The position numbers and the translations under genes were made by a program. Of a stretch of DNA of 64,000 bases, positions 8,296 through 16,858 are shown in pieces (positions within the stretch are counted from its first letter, which is position 1; each line of letters begins with the position of its first letter). Below the pieces are notes generated by a model that was not told where the DNA came from, did not search any database, and saw nothing but the letters and a program-made list of their open reading frames with translations. The DNA is taken from positions 186,001-250,000 of the forward strand of contig JBJEOH010000041.1 of NCBI GenBank assembly GCA_051880615.1. The letters run 5' to 3'. The DNA is from UBA7067 sp051880615. Lineage in GTDB: Bacteria; Bacillota; Clostridia; Oscillospirales; Acutalibacteraceae.

Positions 8296-9138
8296 TCATT
8301 CTATAATGAAGTTATCAATCAGTCTTGTTTTTCCAATATAAACGGCTATTGCAACAAGAACGGATTTTTCTATTTTTTCAACAGGAGTGATAGTATTGAA
8401 ATCGACAACGCTGACATAGTCGATTTTAGCAAGCGGTTCGGTATTTATATTATCCGAAATAGCTTTAATTACTGCTTTAGAATCGGTTTCGCCGCTTTCG
8501 ATAAGCTCTTTGCCGAGCTTTAAGCTTTTGCTTAAAATCAACGCTGCTTTTCTCTCGTCGGGATTTAAGTAGGTGTTTCTTGAGCTTTTTGCAAGACCGT
8601 CATCCTCTCGGATAATAGGGCAGCCGATTATCTCAACATCAACATTGAGGTCTGCAACCATTCTTTTTATAACGGCAAGCTGCTGTGCGTCTTTCTGACC
8701 AAAATACGCTCTGTCGGGCTTTATTATGTTGAAGAACTTAAGCACAACAGTCTGAACTCCTCTGAAATGAGTAGGCCTTGTCCTTCCGCAAAGCTCGGTT
8801 GTGAGTCCGTTCATATCTACATATGAGCAAAAGCCGTCTGCATACATTTCACTCGGCTCAGGGTGAAACAGCAAATCAACGCCGACTTCTTCGCACATTT
8901 TTGCGTCTTTCTCCAAATCCCTCGGGTAGCTTTCCAAGTCCTCAGTCGGGGCAAACTGCATCGGGTTTACGAAGATGCTCACAACCACTCTGTCGTTGTT
9001 TGCTCTTGCAGCTTCAATTAAGCTTCTGTGACCTTCGTGTAAATATCCCATTGTCGGAACATAGCCGATAGTCAGCCCTTCTTTTTTCCATTCGTTAACC
9101 TGTGATCTTACATCTTTAACTGTGTATTCTATGTTCAT
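8296..9138 (-). CDS. panC: Pantothenate synthetase PanC
   Basis: ATP-dependent condensation of pantoate and beta-alanine to pantothenate. The nucleotidyltransferase signatures are visible: VPTMGYLHEGHRSLI (HIGH-like), the FVNPMQF segment, YFGQKDAQQ and the KSSRNTYL (KMSKS-like) loop. The start at 9138 (MNIEYT) is chosen because GGAG lies eight bases upstream; the in-frame start at 9156 would overlap panB. Its 280 residues are typical. Confidence 0.96.
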   Translation of the reverse strand: MNIEYTVKDVRSQVNEWKKEGLTIGYVPTMGYLHEGHRSLIEAARANNDRVVVSIFVNPMQFAPTEDLESYPRDLEKDAKMCEEVGVDLLFHPEPSEMYADGFCSYVDMNGLTTELCGRTRPTHFRGVQTVVLKFFNIIKPDRAYFGQKDAQQLAVIKRMVADLNVDVEIIGCPIIREDDGLAKSSRNTYLNPDERKAALILSKSLKLGKELIESGETDSKAVIKAISDNINTEPLAKIDYVSVVDFNTITPVEKIEKSVLVAIAVYIGKTRLIDNFIIE

Positions 9139-9152
9139 TATCAACACTCCAA

Positions 9153-9980
9153 TCAATAAAGCTTTTTAATAATATCTTCGTCAATTTTAAATGTGTGTTC
9201 CTCTGACGGGAAAGTGCCTGACTTAACCTCGTCAATATAGGCTCTAAAAGCGCTTTTCATTGTTTCACCAAGCTGTGCATACTGCTTGACAAACTTCGGC
9301 TTGAAGTCTGAATACATAGCGAGCATATCCTGATATACAAGCACCTGACCGTCACAGCCATTGCCTGCACCTATTCCTATTGTAGGTATGCTGATAAGCT
9401 CAGAGATTTTCTTTGCGAGTGCCGCAGGAACACATTCAAGAACAACAGCAAACGCTCCTGCTTCTTCAACTGCTCTTGCTTCGTCAAGGAGCTTTTGTGC
9501 GGCTTGCTCGCCCTTGCCCTGAACCTTAAAGCCGCCGAACGCATTGATTGACTGCGGAGTAAGACCGATGTGTGCGCATACAGGGATTGAAGCTTTGACA
9601 ATTGCCTTAATATGCTCGCAAACCTCAAATCCGCCCTCAAGCTTGACCGCCTGTGCGCGACCCTCCTTTACGAGTCTTCCTGCGTTTACTACGGCGTCAT
9701 ATACAGATGTCTGATACGACATAAACGGCATATCGGTAATTATTAGGGCGTTTTTTGCGCCTCTTGCAACCGCCGCACTGTGATGAATCATATCCTCCAT
9801 TGTGACGGAGAGCGTGTCCTCATATCCGAGCATAACCATACCGAGGGAATCCCCTACAAGTATTGAGTTTACGCCCGATTCGTCAAGCTGCTTAGCCGTT
9901 GAATAATCATAGGCAGTGAGCATCGTCAGCTTTTCGCCCTTTTCCTTTGCTTCCTTAAAAGTGACCGATGTGTTTTTCAT
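9153..9980 (-). CDS. panB: 3-methyl-2-oxobutanoate hydroxymethyltransferase PanB
   Basis: Transfers a hydroxymethyl group from methylene-tetrahydrofolate to alpha-ketoisovalerate, giving ketopantoate. The 275-residue barrel has the family motifs LTAYDYSTAK, GDSLGMVMLGY with metal-binding aspartates, VKLEGG, AHIGLTPQ and GIGAGNGCDGQVLV. Its ATG overlaps the stop of the upstream DUF2520 gene (ATGA), which ties the reductase candidate to the pathway by translational coupling. Confidence 0.97.
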   Translation of the reverse strand: MKNTSVTFKEAKEKGEKLTMLTAYDYSTAKQLDESGVNSILVGDSLGMVMLGYEDTLSVTMEDMIHHSAAVARGAKNALIITDMPFMSYQTSVYDAVVNAGRLVKEGRAQAVKLEGGFEVCEHIKAIVKASIPVCAHIGLTPQSINAFGGFKVQGKGEQAAQKLLDEARAVEEAGAFAVVLECVPAALAKKISELISIPTIGIGAGNGCDGQVLVYQDMLAMYSDFKPKFVKQYAQLGETMKSAFRAYIDEVKSGTFPSEEHTFKIDEDIIKKLY

Positions 9981-10840
9981 TTTAATTCCTCCGTTGCTTT
10001 GAAATTCAAAAGCTCTTTGATTTCGCTGTAATCCTTGTCTTTGTTTTTGATTTCAGACAGCATTACAAGACGCTCCGCAAGTACCGTATAAATCAGTCTG
10101 TCATTGCCTGCAAGGTTTTGCAGGTGCTTTTTAACGGTCTGAGTGTCGCCCCTTTCAATGGGGCCTGTAAGCGCATTTACGCAATCGCTGTTTAGCACAT
10201 TTTTTATATTCTCCTGCACTAAACGGCTTGTAGCCTTAACTGCGTCATTTCTTGAAAAGCCGCACTGCTGCAAAAGCGAATAACCCAAATCGAGCAGGGC
10301 TATCATATGATTGCTCAAAATACTTGCAGCGGTGTGATATAGCGCCTTGCTGCTTTTGCCTATATGGCAAACAGTACAGCCGGTTGAAGAAAGCATAGCT
10401 TCAACCGCCGCCGCGGCTTCTTCGTCACCTTCAATGGTAAAGAAAGAATTTCTCAGGCTTTCGTATGATGAATACCTGTCGTTGAACGCTAACAAAGGAT
10501 GAACGGAGCAAGTCCTCGCACCAAGCTCAGCTGCTCCTGAAAATACATCAGATGATAATGAACCACTAAAATGGCATATTGTTTTATTGTTCACGGGCAT
10601 TTTTTTAATACAATCCCACGCAGAAGATATTGCATCATCGGGCGTTGTTATAAACAGGGTATCGCTTAAACTTACCAGCTTCTCGATATTTGAAAAGCAG
10701 TCCGTATCGGTAAAGCTTGCCGCTTGCGCGGCGTTTTGAGTGTTTACATCGTAATAACCTACGATATGAATATTGTTGTCGCAAAGAAATCTGCCTATTG
10801 AAAAGCCGACTCTTCCGGCACCGATAATTCCTATATTCAT
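9977..10840 (-). CDS. panG: Rossmann/DUF2520 protein, probable ketopantoate reductase (PanG-type)
   Basis: A 287-residue protein with a Rossmann NAD(P)-binding start (MNIGIIGAGRVGFSIGRFL), a catalytic-domain segment SGSLSSD and HPLLAF, and a helical DUF2520-type C-terminus (ALYHTAASILSNHMIALLD ... LTGPIERGD). No PanE homologue is visible, and this gene is the first of the panB-panC-panD operon with a 4-bp overlap onto panB. DUF2520 proteins have been reported as an alternative ketopantoate reductase, PanG, in Francisella. The biochemical role is an inference from family and context; a ProC/PanE-like dehydrogenase acting on another keto acid cannot be excluded. Confidence 0.78.
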   Translation of the reverse strand: MNIGIIGAGRVGFSIGRFLCDNNIHIVGYYDVNTQNAAQAASFTDTDCFSNIEKLVSLSDTLFITTPDDAISSAWDCIKKMPVNNKTICHFSGSLSSDVFSGAAELGARTCSVHPLLAFNDRYSSYESLRNSFFTIEGDEEAAAAVEAMLSSTGCTVCHIGKSSKALYHTAASILSNHMIALLDLGYSLLQQCGFSRNDAVKATSRLVQENIKNVLNSDCVNALTGPIERGDTQTVKKHLQNLAGNDRLIYTVLAERLVMLSEIKNKDKDYSEIKELLNFKATEELK

Positions 10841-10914
10841 GCTATCACCTCTTTCAAAGCCTGTGATAACATATCATCTGATGCAGCTCCTTTTCAGAAT
10901 ACCGCTCGTAGAAA

Positions 10915-10943
10915 AATATATCACATTATCGAAAATAATTCAA
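10915..10943 (-). promoter_or_regulatory. Promoter of the pantothenate operon
   Basis: On the minus strand TTGAAT (10943-10938) and TATATT (10920-10915) are separated by 17 bp, with TGA directly before the -10 (extended -10). Transcription would start about 70 bp before the DUF2520 gene. A small dyad GGTATT/AATACC lies just upstream at 10967-10982. The gap 10841-11209 otherwise contains MITE copy 2. Confidence 0.65.
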
Positions 10944-11030
10944 TCTATATATTTCGCCAAAATACGGGTATTGTAAAATACCGAGAATATGTTAAAATAA
11001 TAAATATAATTTCAGCAGCCTGTTATTTAA

Positions 11031-11186
11031 TACTAATTCCTGATAGAAAGTAGATTTATATTTACGAGGATAATTTTCGCAAGACAAGGCGGAGAACGCC
11101 GCAAGGCTGACGCCTTGCAAGGACGACAACGCAGTATTGCGGAAATTAGACCGCAAAGATTTTATACTTTTTATTAGGTATTAGTA
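11031..11186 (+). repeat. MITE-like element, copy 2 (156 bp)
   Basis: Same element as at 7684, in the opposite orientation, and by manual alignment about 95% identical to the copy at 58018 (8 differences in 156). Ends TACTAAT ... ATTAGTA; TAA at 11028-11030 is duplicated at 11187-11189. The right end lies only 23 bp before the rimM start, immediately before its AAGGAG ribosome binding site, so the rimM leader must start in or cross the element. The junction creates a TATAAG -10-like sequence. Confidence 0.9.
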
Positions 11187-11209
11187 TAAGGCTGATAAAG
11201 GAGCAGAAA

Positions 11210-11722
11210 ATGGTTAAGACCTTTTTGGAGATAGGAAAAATCGTAGGTACGCACGGGCTTAAGGGTGAGGTAAGAATAGAGCCGTGGTGCGATTCGCCGG
11301 AATTTTTATCGCAATTTAAAACACTCTATTTTGACGGAGGAAAGACTGCAATCAAGGTGTCGGCTCGTCCGCATAAAAGAATAGCAATAGCAAAGCTCAA
11401 AGGAGTAGACACGGTAGAGCAGGCTGATTTGCTGCGCGGCAAGGTGCTGTGGATGAACAGGAATGACACAAGCCTTAAAAAAGGAGAGTACTATATCCAG
11501 GACTTGATCGATTGTAAGGTTGCTGATATAGACAGCAATATTGAATACGGCATTATTACTGATGTATTCAAGACGGGTGCTAATGATGTGTACGAAATAA
11601 CGGACAAAGAAAGTCGTAAATATTTAATTCCTGTAATCCCTGATGTTGTTAAAAATGTAGATGTATATTCAGGCGAAATAAAAATCAAACCGCTGAAAGG
11701 AATTTTTGATGATGAGGATTGA
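11210..11722 (+). CDS. rimM: Ribosome maturation factor RimM
   Basis: 16S rRNA processing factor that binds S19 in the 30S head. The 170-residue protein has the RimM N-terminal barrel (EIGKIVGTHGLKGEVRIEPW) and the C-terminal PRC barrel (YYIQDLIDCKVAD ... YLIPVIPDVVKNVD). Start supported by AAGGAG. It overlaps trmD by 14 bp. The usual neighbours rpsP and a KH-domain gene are absent upstream; instead MITE copy 2 abuts the ribosome binding site. Confidence 0.95.
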   Translation: MVKTFLEIGKIVGTHGLKGEVRIEPWCDSPEFLSQFKTLYFDGGKTAIKVSARPHKRIAIAKLKGVDTVEQADLLRGKVLWMNRNDTSLKKGEYYIQDLIDCKVADIDSNIEYGIITDVFKTGANDVYEITDKESRKYLIPVIPDVVKNVDVYSGEIKIKPLKGIFDDED

Positions 11723-12449
11723 CATAATAACCTTGTTCCCTGAAATGTGTCAGGCGGTTTTGTCGGAGAGCATCATCGGGAGAGCTGTAAAAAGCGGTGT
11801 TATTGAGCTTTGCTTTCATCAGCTTCGTGACTATGCCTTTGACAAGCACAGACGCGTTGACGATACACCGTATGGCGGCGGTATGGGTATGGTTCTTAAG
11901 GCTGAGCCTGTTGCTCTGTGCTTTGAGGATATTTGCCAAAAACTTGGTACAAGACCGCATTTTGTATATATGTCGCCGCAGGGTAGGGTAATTAATCAGC
12001 AGCTGCTCAAGGATACGGCGCAGAAGTATGAAAATATCTGTATACTCTGCGGACACTACGAGGGGCTTGACGAGCGCGTTATTGAGGAGCTGATTGATGA
12101 GGAGATCTCAATCGGCGATTATGTTCTCACCGGCGGTGAGCTTCCGGCGTGTGTATATGCCGATGCACTTTGCAGAATGGTACCGGGAGTGCTGTCAGAT
12201 GAGGAATGCTTTACCGAGGAAAGCCATTATAACGGCTTGCTTGAATATCCGCAGTATACTAAGCCGTCGGTGTGGAGGGGCAAAGAAGTGCCCGAGGTGC
12301 TGCTGTCAGGACACCATAAAAACATTAATGAATGGCGCAGGAGGCAGTCGTTAGTGCGCACAAAAGAGAAAAGACCGGATATGTACAAAATTGCTGAAAT
12401 TTCAGAGTCAGAGCGTTATGAAATTGACAATGAAACCGGAAAAGAATAA
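11709..12449 (+). CDS. trmD: tRNA (guanine-N1)-methyltransferase TrmD
   Basis: Methylates G37 of tRNAs reading CUN, CCN and CGG codons, using SAM bound in a trefoil knot. Motifs: MRIDIITLFPEM at the start, DDTPYGGGMGMVLK, CGHYEGLDERV and the knot loop SIGDYVLTGGELP. Two tandem ATG codons (11709, 11712) are possible; AAAGG at 11696 favours 11709. About 246 residues. The pairing with rimM is conserved in most bacteria, but rplS does not follow here. No hairpin terminator is obvious in the 257 bp before ptsH. Confidence 0.96.
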   Translation: MMRIDIITLFPEMCQAVLSESIIGRAVKSGVIELCFHQLRDYAFDKHRRVDDTPYGGGMGMVLKAEPVALCFEDICQKLGTRPHFVYMSPQGRVINQQLLKDTAQKYENICILCGHYEGLDERVIEELIDEEISIGDYVLTGGELPACVYADALCRMVPGVLSDEECFTEESHYNGLLEYPQYTKPSVWRGKEVPEVLLSGHHKNINEWRRRQSLVRTKEKRPDMYKIAEISESERYEIDNETGKE

Positions 12450-12582
12450 TTATAATTTCGTTAAAGAATTAAAAGCGGTACATAAAAACAGTTTTTTTTT
12501 AGAAATTTATTTAAAATGCACAAATACCCCCACAATATTTACCTGTTTGAATGTTAATCAAACCGAAATTGTAAAAATAATA

Positions 12583-12610
12583 TTGACGGAAAAAACCAGT
12601 GTGATATAAT
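12583..12610 (+). promoter_or_regulatory. Promoter of ptsH
   Basis: TTGACG (12583-12588) and TATAAT (12605-12610) with 16-bp spacing. The predicted leader of about 90 nt precedes the HPr gene. The upstream part 12450-12582 is AT-rich with no other feature seen. Confidence 0.75.
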
Positions 12611-12706
12611 ATCAATTAAGATTTATGCACATTTTAAATCTGTGCTATATAATTATTCAATGTGTCGAAATGGGTTATTTAAAATCATTTTAGAGGAGAG
12701 ATTAAA

Positions 12707-12970
12707 ATGTATGTAAAAGATGTTGAGGTTCAGAATCAGGTCGGTTTGCACGCTCGCCCCGCTACTTTCTTTATCCAGAAAGCTAATGAGTATAAGTCAT
12801 CAATCTGGGTTGAAAAGGAAGAGAGAAGAGTTAATGCAAAGAGCTTGCTCGGCGTTCTCTCACTTGGAATTGTTGGAGGTACAACAATCAAAATTATTGC
12901 TGACGGTCCTGATGAGCAGGTTGCTGTTGACGCTTTGGTAAAGCTTGTTGAATCCGGTTTTTCTGAATAA
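12707..12970 (+). CDS. ptsH: Phosphocarrier protein HPr
   Basis: Small PTS carrier (87 residues). His15 lies in GLHARPA and is the site phosphorylated by enzyme I; Ser46 lies in NAKSLLGVLSLG and is the HPr kinase site typical of Firmicutes, so the protein should also serve in catabolite control. The presence of His15 excludes Crh. It is monocistronic, with its own promoter and a strong terminator, and a GAGGAG ribosome binding site. Enzyme I is not in the window. Confidence 0.96.
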   Translation: MYVKDVEVQNQVGLHARPATFFIQKANEYKSSIWVEKEERRVNAKSLLGVLSLGIVGGTTIKIIADGPDEQVAVDALVKLVESGFSE

Positions 12971-12985
12971 TTATTAAAGTGTTTC

Positions 12986-13023
12986 AGGCGGACAGAGGAT
13001 AATCTCTGTCCGCCTTTTCTTTT
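12986..13023 (+). terminator. Intrinsic terminator after ptsH
   Basis: AGGCGGACAGAG (12986-12997) pairs perfectly with CTCTGTCCGCCT (13004-13015), followed by TTTCTTTT. Confidence 0.92.
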
Positions 13024-13064
13024 CATTGAATTATTAAGGATTGAATTTTTTAAGGATTGATAAG

Positions 13065-14888
13065 ATGAGCGAAAAAATTGCAGAACTCCGCAAAAAAGCA
13101 ATGGCGCTGCCGCTTGAGCCCGGCGTTTATATTATGAAAAACAAAAGCGGCAAGATAATTTACATCGGTAAGGCTAAAGTGCTGAAAAACCGCGTAAGTC
13201 AATATTTCGGTTCGCAGAACAATCACAGTGACAAGGTCAGACGAATGGTTGAGAATGTTGATAGGTTTGAATATATCATTACAAGCTCCGAATTTGAGGC
13301 TCTGGTACTTGAGTGCAGTCTTATTAAGCAGCACAAGCCGAAGTACAATATCCTACTGAAAGACGATAAGGGCTACGCTTTTATCAAAATAACAAAAGGA
13401 AATTGGGGGAGGATAAGCGCAGAGAAAAACAATAACGATGTAACTGCCAATTACCTCGGTCCTTATATCAGCCATTACTATGTCAAAAATGCAGTTGACC
13501 AGGCGCATAAGATTTTCAAGCTGCCAAGCTGCTCAAAGGTCTTTCCGCGTGATTTCGGAAAAAGCCGACCTTGCTTAAATTTTTATATAAAACAGTGCTG
13601 TGCACCGTGTACAGGTAAGGTGTCCGTTAAAGAGTACAATGAAAATTTCTACGATGCAGTTGAGTTTTTACGCAACGGCGGTAAGGCTTCAATCAAAAAG
13701 CTCACAGACGAAATGAACGAGGCAGCCGAAAATCTTGAATTTGAAAAGGCTGCGAAAATCCGAGACAGGCTAAACGCTGTTCGCAGAGTCGGAGAGAGGC
13801 AAAGGGTTGTAGCCGCAACGGTAAAGGAGCAGGATGTAATAGCGCTTGCCTGCAACGGTGATAACGGCTGCTTTGAGGTCTTTCGTTTTGAAAACGGCAG
13901 TCTTTATGACCGCGAGCATTTTGTTATAAGCGATATTGAGGATACGCCGAAGGCAAGAGCGGAATTTATTGAGAGATATTATCAGCTGCGCACAAAAATA
14001 CCGCCGAGGATAACGCTTGACAGCGAGTGCGAGGACACCGAAATACTTCAGCAGTGGTTGTCAGAGCTTTGCGGTAAAAAGGTTATGATAACCGTTCCGC
14101 AAAAGGGCGAGCAATTGAAGCTTGTGCAGATGTGCAAAAACAATGCCGCCGAGCAGATAGCGCAAAAGAGAGGAATAACAGCCAGAGAAGAAACTGCGCT
14201 AACCGAACTTGCAGAAATTCTCGGGCTTTCAAAAGTACCTGATTATATCGAGTCATATGATATATCCAATTTAATGGGCAGTGAAAATGTAGCCGGTATG
14301 GTAGTTTTCAAAAAGGGTAAGCCTTACCGCAAGGCTTACCGTAGATTTAAAATAAAAACTGTTGAAGGACAGGATGATTACGGCTCAATGCAGGAGGTTA
14401 TAAGACGCCGCTTTGAGGAATACCTTAAGCACGGTGATGACGGAAACACTTTTGGAATTCTGCCCGATCTCATTCTTCTTGACGGCGGAAAGGGTCAGCA
14501 CAGTGTTGTGATGCAGGTGCTCAGAGAGATGAATATTGATGTCCCTGTATTCGGTATGGTAAAAGACAGCAAGCATAAAACAAGAGCGATAACCGACGGC
14601 AGCGACGAAATAGAGATTTCCTCAAAACGAAGTGCGTTTACTCTTGTTTCAAATATTCAGGAGGAGGTTCACCGTTTTGCGATAAGCTATCATCGCTCAA
14701 GCCGTAAAACCGCTGCATTTAAAAGCTCTCTTACCGAGATTGACGGCATAGGCGAAAAAAGAGCAAAGGCGCTGCTTAAGCACTTTGGAAGTATAAAAAA
14801 TATTAAAAACGCTGATTTGCAGGAGCTTATAGACGCTCCGAATATGAACAGCACTGCTGCAAACGCTGTTTATAATTATTATCATTGA
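13065..14888 (+). CDS. uvrC: Excinuclease ABC subunit C
   Basis: Dual-incision nuclease of nucleotide excision repair. About 607 residues with the GIY-YIG domain at the N-terminus (PGVYIMKNKSGKIIYIGKAK), the cysteine-containing segment PCLNFYIKQCCAPC, the UVR helix pair (ENLEFEKAAKIRDRL), the RNase H-like nuclease domain (LILLDGGKGQ) and C-terminal helix-hairpin-helix (IDGIGEKRAKALL). The ATG at 13065 has AAGGA upstream; a TTG at 13041 in the same frame is less likely. The stop codon lies inside the -35 of the next promoter. Confidence 0.96.
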   Translation: MSEKIAELRKKAMALPLEPGVYIMKNKSGKIIYIGKAKVLKNRVSQYFGSQNNHSDKVRRMVENVDRFEYIITSSEFEALVLECSLIKQHKPKYNILLKDDKGYAFIKITKGNWGRISAEKNNNDVTANYLGPYISHYYVKNAVDQAHKIFKLPSCSKVFPRDFGKSRPCLNFYIKQCCAPCTGKVSVKEYNENFYDAVEFLRNGGKASIKKLTDEMNEAAENLEFEKAAKIRDRLNAVRRVGERQRVVAATVKEQDVIALACNGDNGCFEVFRFENGSLYDREHFVISDIEDTPKARAEFIERYYQLRTKIPPRITLDSECEDTEILQQWLSELCGKKVMITVPQKGEQLKLVQMCKNNAAEQIAQKRGITAREETALTELAEILGLSKVPDYIESYDISNLMGSENVAGMVVFKKGKPYRKAYRRFKIKTVEGQDDYGSMQEVIRRRFEEYLKHGDDGNTFGILPDLILLDGGKGQHSVVMQVLREMNIDVPVFGMVKDSKHKTRAITDGSDEIEISSKRSAFTLVSNIQEEVHRFAISYHRSSRKTAAFKSSLTEIDGIGEKRAKALLKHFGSIKNIKNADLQELIDAPNMNSTAANAVYNYYH

Positions 14889-14913
14889 CTTAATACCGTG
14901 ATTTTGGTATAAT
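14885..14913 (+). promoter_or_regulatory. Promoter of rsmD-coaD
   Basis: TTGACT (14885-14890) and TATAAT (14908-14913) with ideal 17-bp spacing. The -35 contains the TGA stop of uvrC, so the gap between the genes is fully used. Start of transcription near 14920. Confidence 0.75.
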
Positions 14914-14966
14914 AACAGTATATTTTTGCAATAGATGCTTTACATGGATTGCTTAAGGGTGGTTAA

Positions 14967-15515
14967 ATGAGAGTAGTATCCGGCTTGGCAAAGGGCAAGC
15001 GTCTTGAAACTTTGCAGGGTGATGATGTTCGCCCCACAACCGATATGGTAAAGGAAGCTGTTTTCAGTATTATTCAGTTCAATATCGAGGGCAGACGCTT
15101 TCTTGATTTATTTTCCGGATCCGGCCAGATGGGTATTGAGGCGCTCAGCAGAGGCGCTAAGCAAGCGGTTTTCGTTGACCAAAGTCGCCGTTCAATCAGG
15201 GTTATCAATAATAATATTGATACTGTCGGCTTTCGTGACAGGGCAAGGGTTGTCAATGCTGACGCTGCGTCTTTTCTGACTTCTAATACAGAAAAATTTG
15301 ATATTGCCTTTCTTGACCCGCCTTATGGCACAGGGCTTTTGCAAAGCGTTTTACCTGCGGTTTCAGAAAATGTGAACAAAGTCGGGCTTATTATTTGTGA
15401 AAGTCCACTAAAAGAGGAGTTACCTGAAAAAATTGGCGAATTTACTCTTGACAGAAGTTATCGCTATGGTAAAATTAAAATAAGCATATATTGTGTCAAG
15501 GAAGAGTGTCTATGA
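14967..15515 (+). CDS. rsmD: 16S rRNA (guanine(966)-N2)-methyltransferase RsmD
   Basis: SAM-dependent rRNA methyltransferase of 182 residues. It shows the family N-terminus MRVVSGLAKGKRL, the SAM loop FLDLFSGSGQMGIEALSRGA and the catalytic DPPYG motif. The ATGA overlap with coaD (15512) indicates coupled translation; the rsmD-coaD pair is widespread. Confidence 0.95.
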   Translation: MRVVSGLAKGKRLETLQGDDVRPTTDMVKEAVFSIIQFNIEGRRFLDLFSGSGQMGIEALSRGAKQAVFVDQSRRSIRVINNNIDTVGFRDRARVVNADAASFLTSNTEKFDIAFLDPPYGTGLLQSVLPAVSENVNKVGLIICESPLKEELPEKIGEFTLDRSYRYGKIKISIYCVKEECL

Positions 15516-16000
15516 AACAAACCGTAATATGTCCCGGTAGCTTTGACCCGGTAACGGTCGGTCATGTTGATATTATAAGCAGAGCGTCAAAAATGTTCGA
15601 CCATGTTATTGTAGCTGTTATGGTAAATCTCAGTAAGACACCCAGCTTTTCTATTGAGGAGCGAATAGCTCTTTTAAAGAAGGCTACCGCTGAGCTTTCA
15701 AATATTGAGATTGTCGGGTTTGACGGCTTGCTTGCCGAATATGCAAAACAAAGAAATGCTACCGCAGTGGTTAAGGGATTAAGGGCCGTTTCTGATTTTG
15801 AATATGAATTTCAGATGTCGCTTACCAACAAAAAGCTCAACCCTGACCTCGAAACGATATTTTTGACTACAAGTGCTGAGAATATGTATTTAAGCTCAAG
15901 CATTGTAAAGCAGGTTGCAAGTCTCGGCGGTGACATAACAAACTTTGTACCTGAATGTATTCGTGCTGAAATTGAGAGCAGGCTTTCTCAAAATAAATAG
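15512..16000 (+). CDS. coaD: Phosphopantetheine adenylyltransferase CoaD
   Basis: Penultimate step of CoA synthesis: ATP plus 4'-phosphopantetheine to dephospho-CoA. About 162 residues with the nucleotidyltransferase signature CPGSFDPVTVGHVDII, the VVKGLRAVSDFEYE segment and the terminal LSSSIVKQVASLGG. The start at 15512 (MKQTVICPG) follows GGAAGAG and overlaps the rsmD stop; an upstream frame to 15491 has no site. With coaE at 62674 and the pan operon, several CoA-pathway genes lie in this window, though not together. Confidence 0.95.
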   Translation: MKQTVICPGSFDPVTVGHVDIISRASKMFDHVIVAVMVNLSKTPSFSIEERIALLKKATAELSNIEIVGFDGLLAEYAKQRNATAVVKGLRAVSDFEYEFQMSLTNKKLNPDLETIFLTTSAENMYLSSSIVKQVASLGGDITNFVPECIRAEIESRLSQNK

Positions 16001-16085
16001 CATTTTTAACACGAATAAATAAATATTTTTTATTAATCAGATATTATATTATTTGGGCGTACAGTCCGCGAAAGGAATGAAAACA

Positions 16086-16547
16086 ATGAGAGTTGAAGAA
16101 CTTATTGAAGAATTGCGCGAGGTTATCGGTGATGCCAAAAATATGCCGTTTTCGGGCGGCAAAATAATTGTTGAGGCTGACCATGTTAAGGATATCCTTG
16201 ATGATATTGACGACAATCTTCCGCAGGAGGTTCGTCAGGCAAAGGCAATCGTAGCGGACAGAGCTCAGATTATTGCTGATGCAAAGAAAGAGGCAGAGCA
16301 GATTATCCGTAACGCCGAAGAGAGAAAGAAAACTCTTGTAAATCAGAATGAAATCGTCCGTCAGGCACAGGCTGAGGCTAATGACATTATAAACGACGCT
16401 CAGGCTAAGTCAAAGGAGCTCAGAAAGGCTGCTAATGCGTATATTGACGATTTGATGGCAAGAACCGACGAGCTTCTCTCTGCTCAGGTTAATGAGCTTA
16501 AAAAGGCGAGAGCAGGTCTTAAGAATACTCAGAGAACCGGCAACTGA
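16086..16547 (+). CDS. Coiled-coil protein of unknown function
   Basis: A 153-residue, soluble, mostly helical protein, beginning MRVEELIEELREVIGDAKNM and continuing as a long A/E/K/Q-rich coiled coil (KAIVADRAQIIADAKKEAEQ, then IIRNAEERKK ... RQAQAEANDIINDAQAKSKE). The pattern resembles ATP synthase subunit b or DivIVA-type stalks, without the membrane anchor of the former. A gene of this sort often follows coaD in Clostridia. ATG 16086 is preferred over 16077 because AAAGGA lies nine bases before it. No function can be assigned; a scaffold for division or spore proteins would fit but is speculation. Confidence 0.72.
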   Translation: MRVEELIEELREVIGDAKNMPFSGGKIIVEADHVKDILDDIDDNLPQEVRQAKAIVADRAQIIADAKKEAEQIIRNAEERKKTLVNQNEIVRQAQAEANDIINDAQAKSKELRKAANAYIDDLMARTDELLSAQVNELKKARAGLKNTQRTGN

Positions 16548-16567
16548 TTTATTAACTGATAATTAAG

Positions 16568-16600
16568 AAGGCGTACAGTTTACTGTGCGCCTTTTGTTTT
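16568..16600 (+). terminator. Intrinsic terminator
   Basis: AAGGCGTACAGT pairs with ACTGTGCGCCTT (one wobble), followed by TTGTTTTG. It ends the rsmD-coaD-coiled-coil unit. Confidence 0.88.
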
Positions 16601-16618
16601 GCTCAGATGATATACAAT

Positions 16619-16647
16619 TTGTAAAAATATACTTAATGTTTTATAAT
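16619..16647 (+). promoter_or_regulatory. Possible upstream promoter of the dcw cluster
   Basis: TTGTAA (16619-16624) and TATAAT (16642-16647), 17 bp apart, about 320 bp before mraZ. AT-rich surroundings make chance occurrence possible. Between this and 16859 nothing else was recognised. Confidence 0.4.
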
Positions 16648-16858
16648 AATAATTTTGAAAATATGATGAATTTTTTTATCTTTAAACGAAAATAATATTT
16701 TTGTAACCTCTTTATTATTCTGAACCGGAAAAATAAGCTTATGAAACTACCTATTTTGTGCTGGATCAGAGTTTGTATTTCTACATCTTGTGTATCCGGT
16801 TTTTGGTAATAACATACATAAAATTACAAATCTGTATCCTAAAATAATGAATTTATGC

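Noticed and set aside
12391..12609. 72-codon frame after trmD
   Set aside because: It overlaps the trmD end in another frame, lacks a family match and runs into the ptsH promoter.
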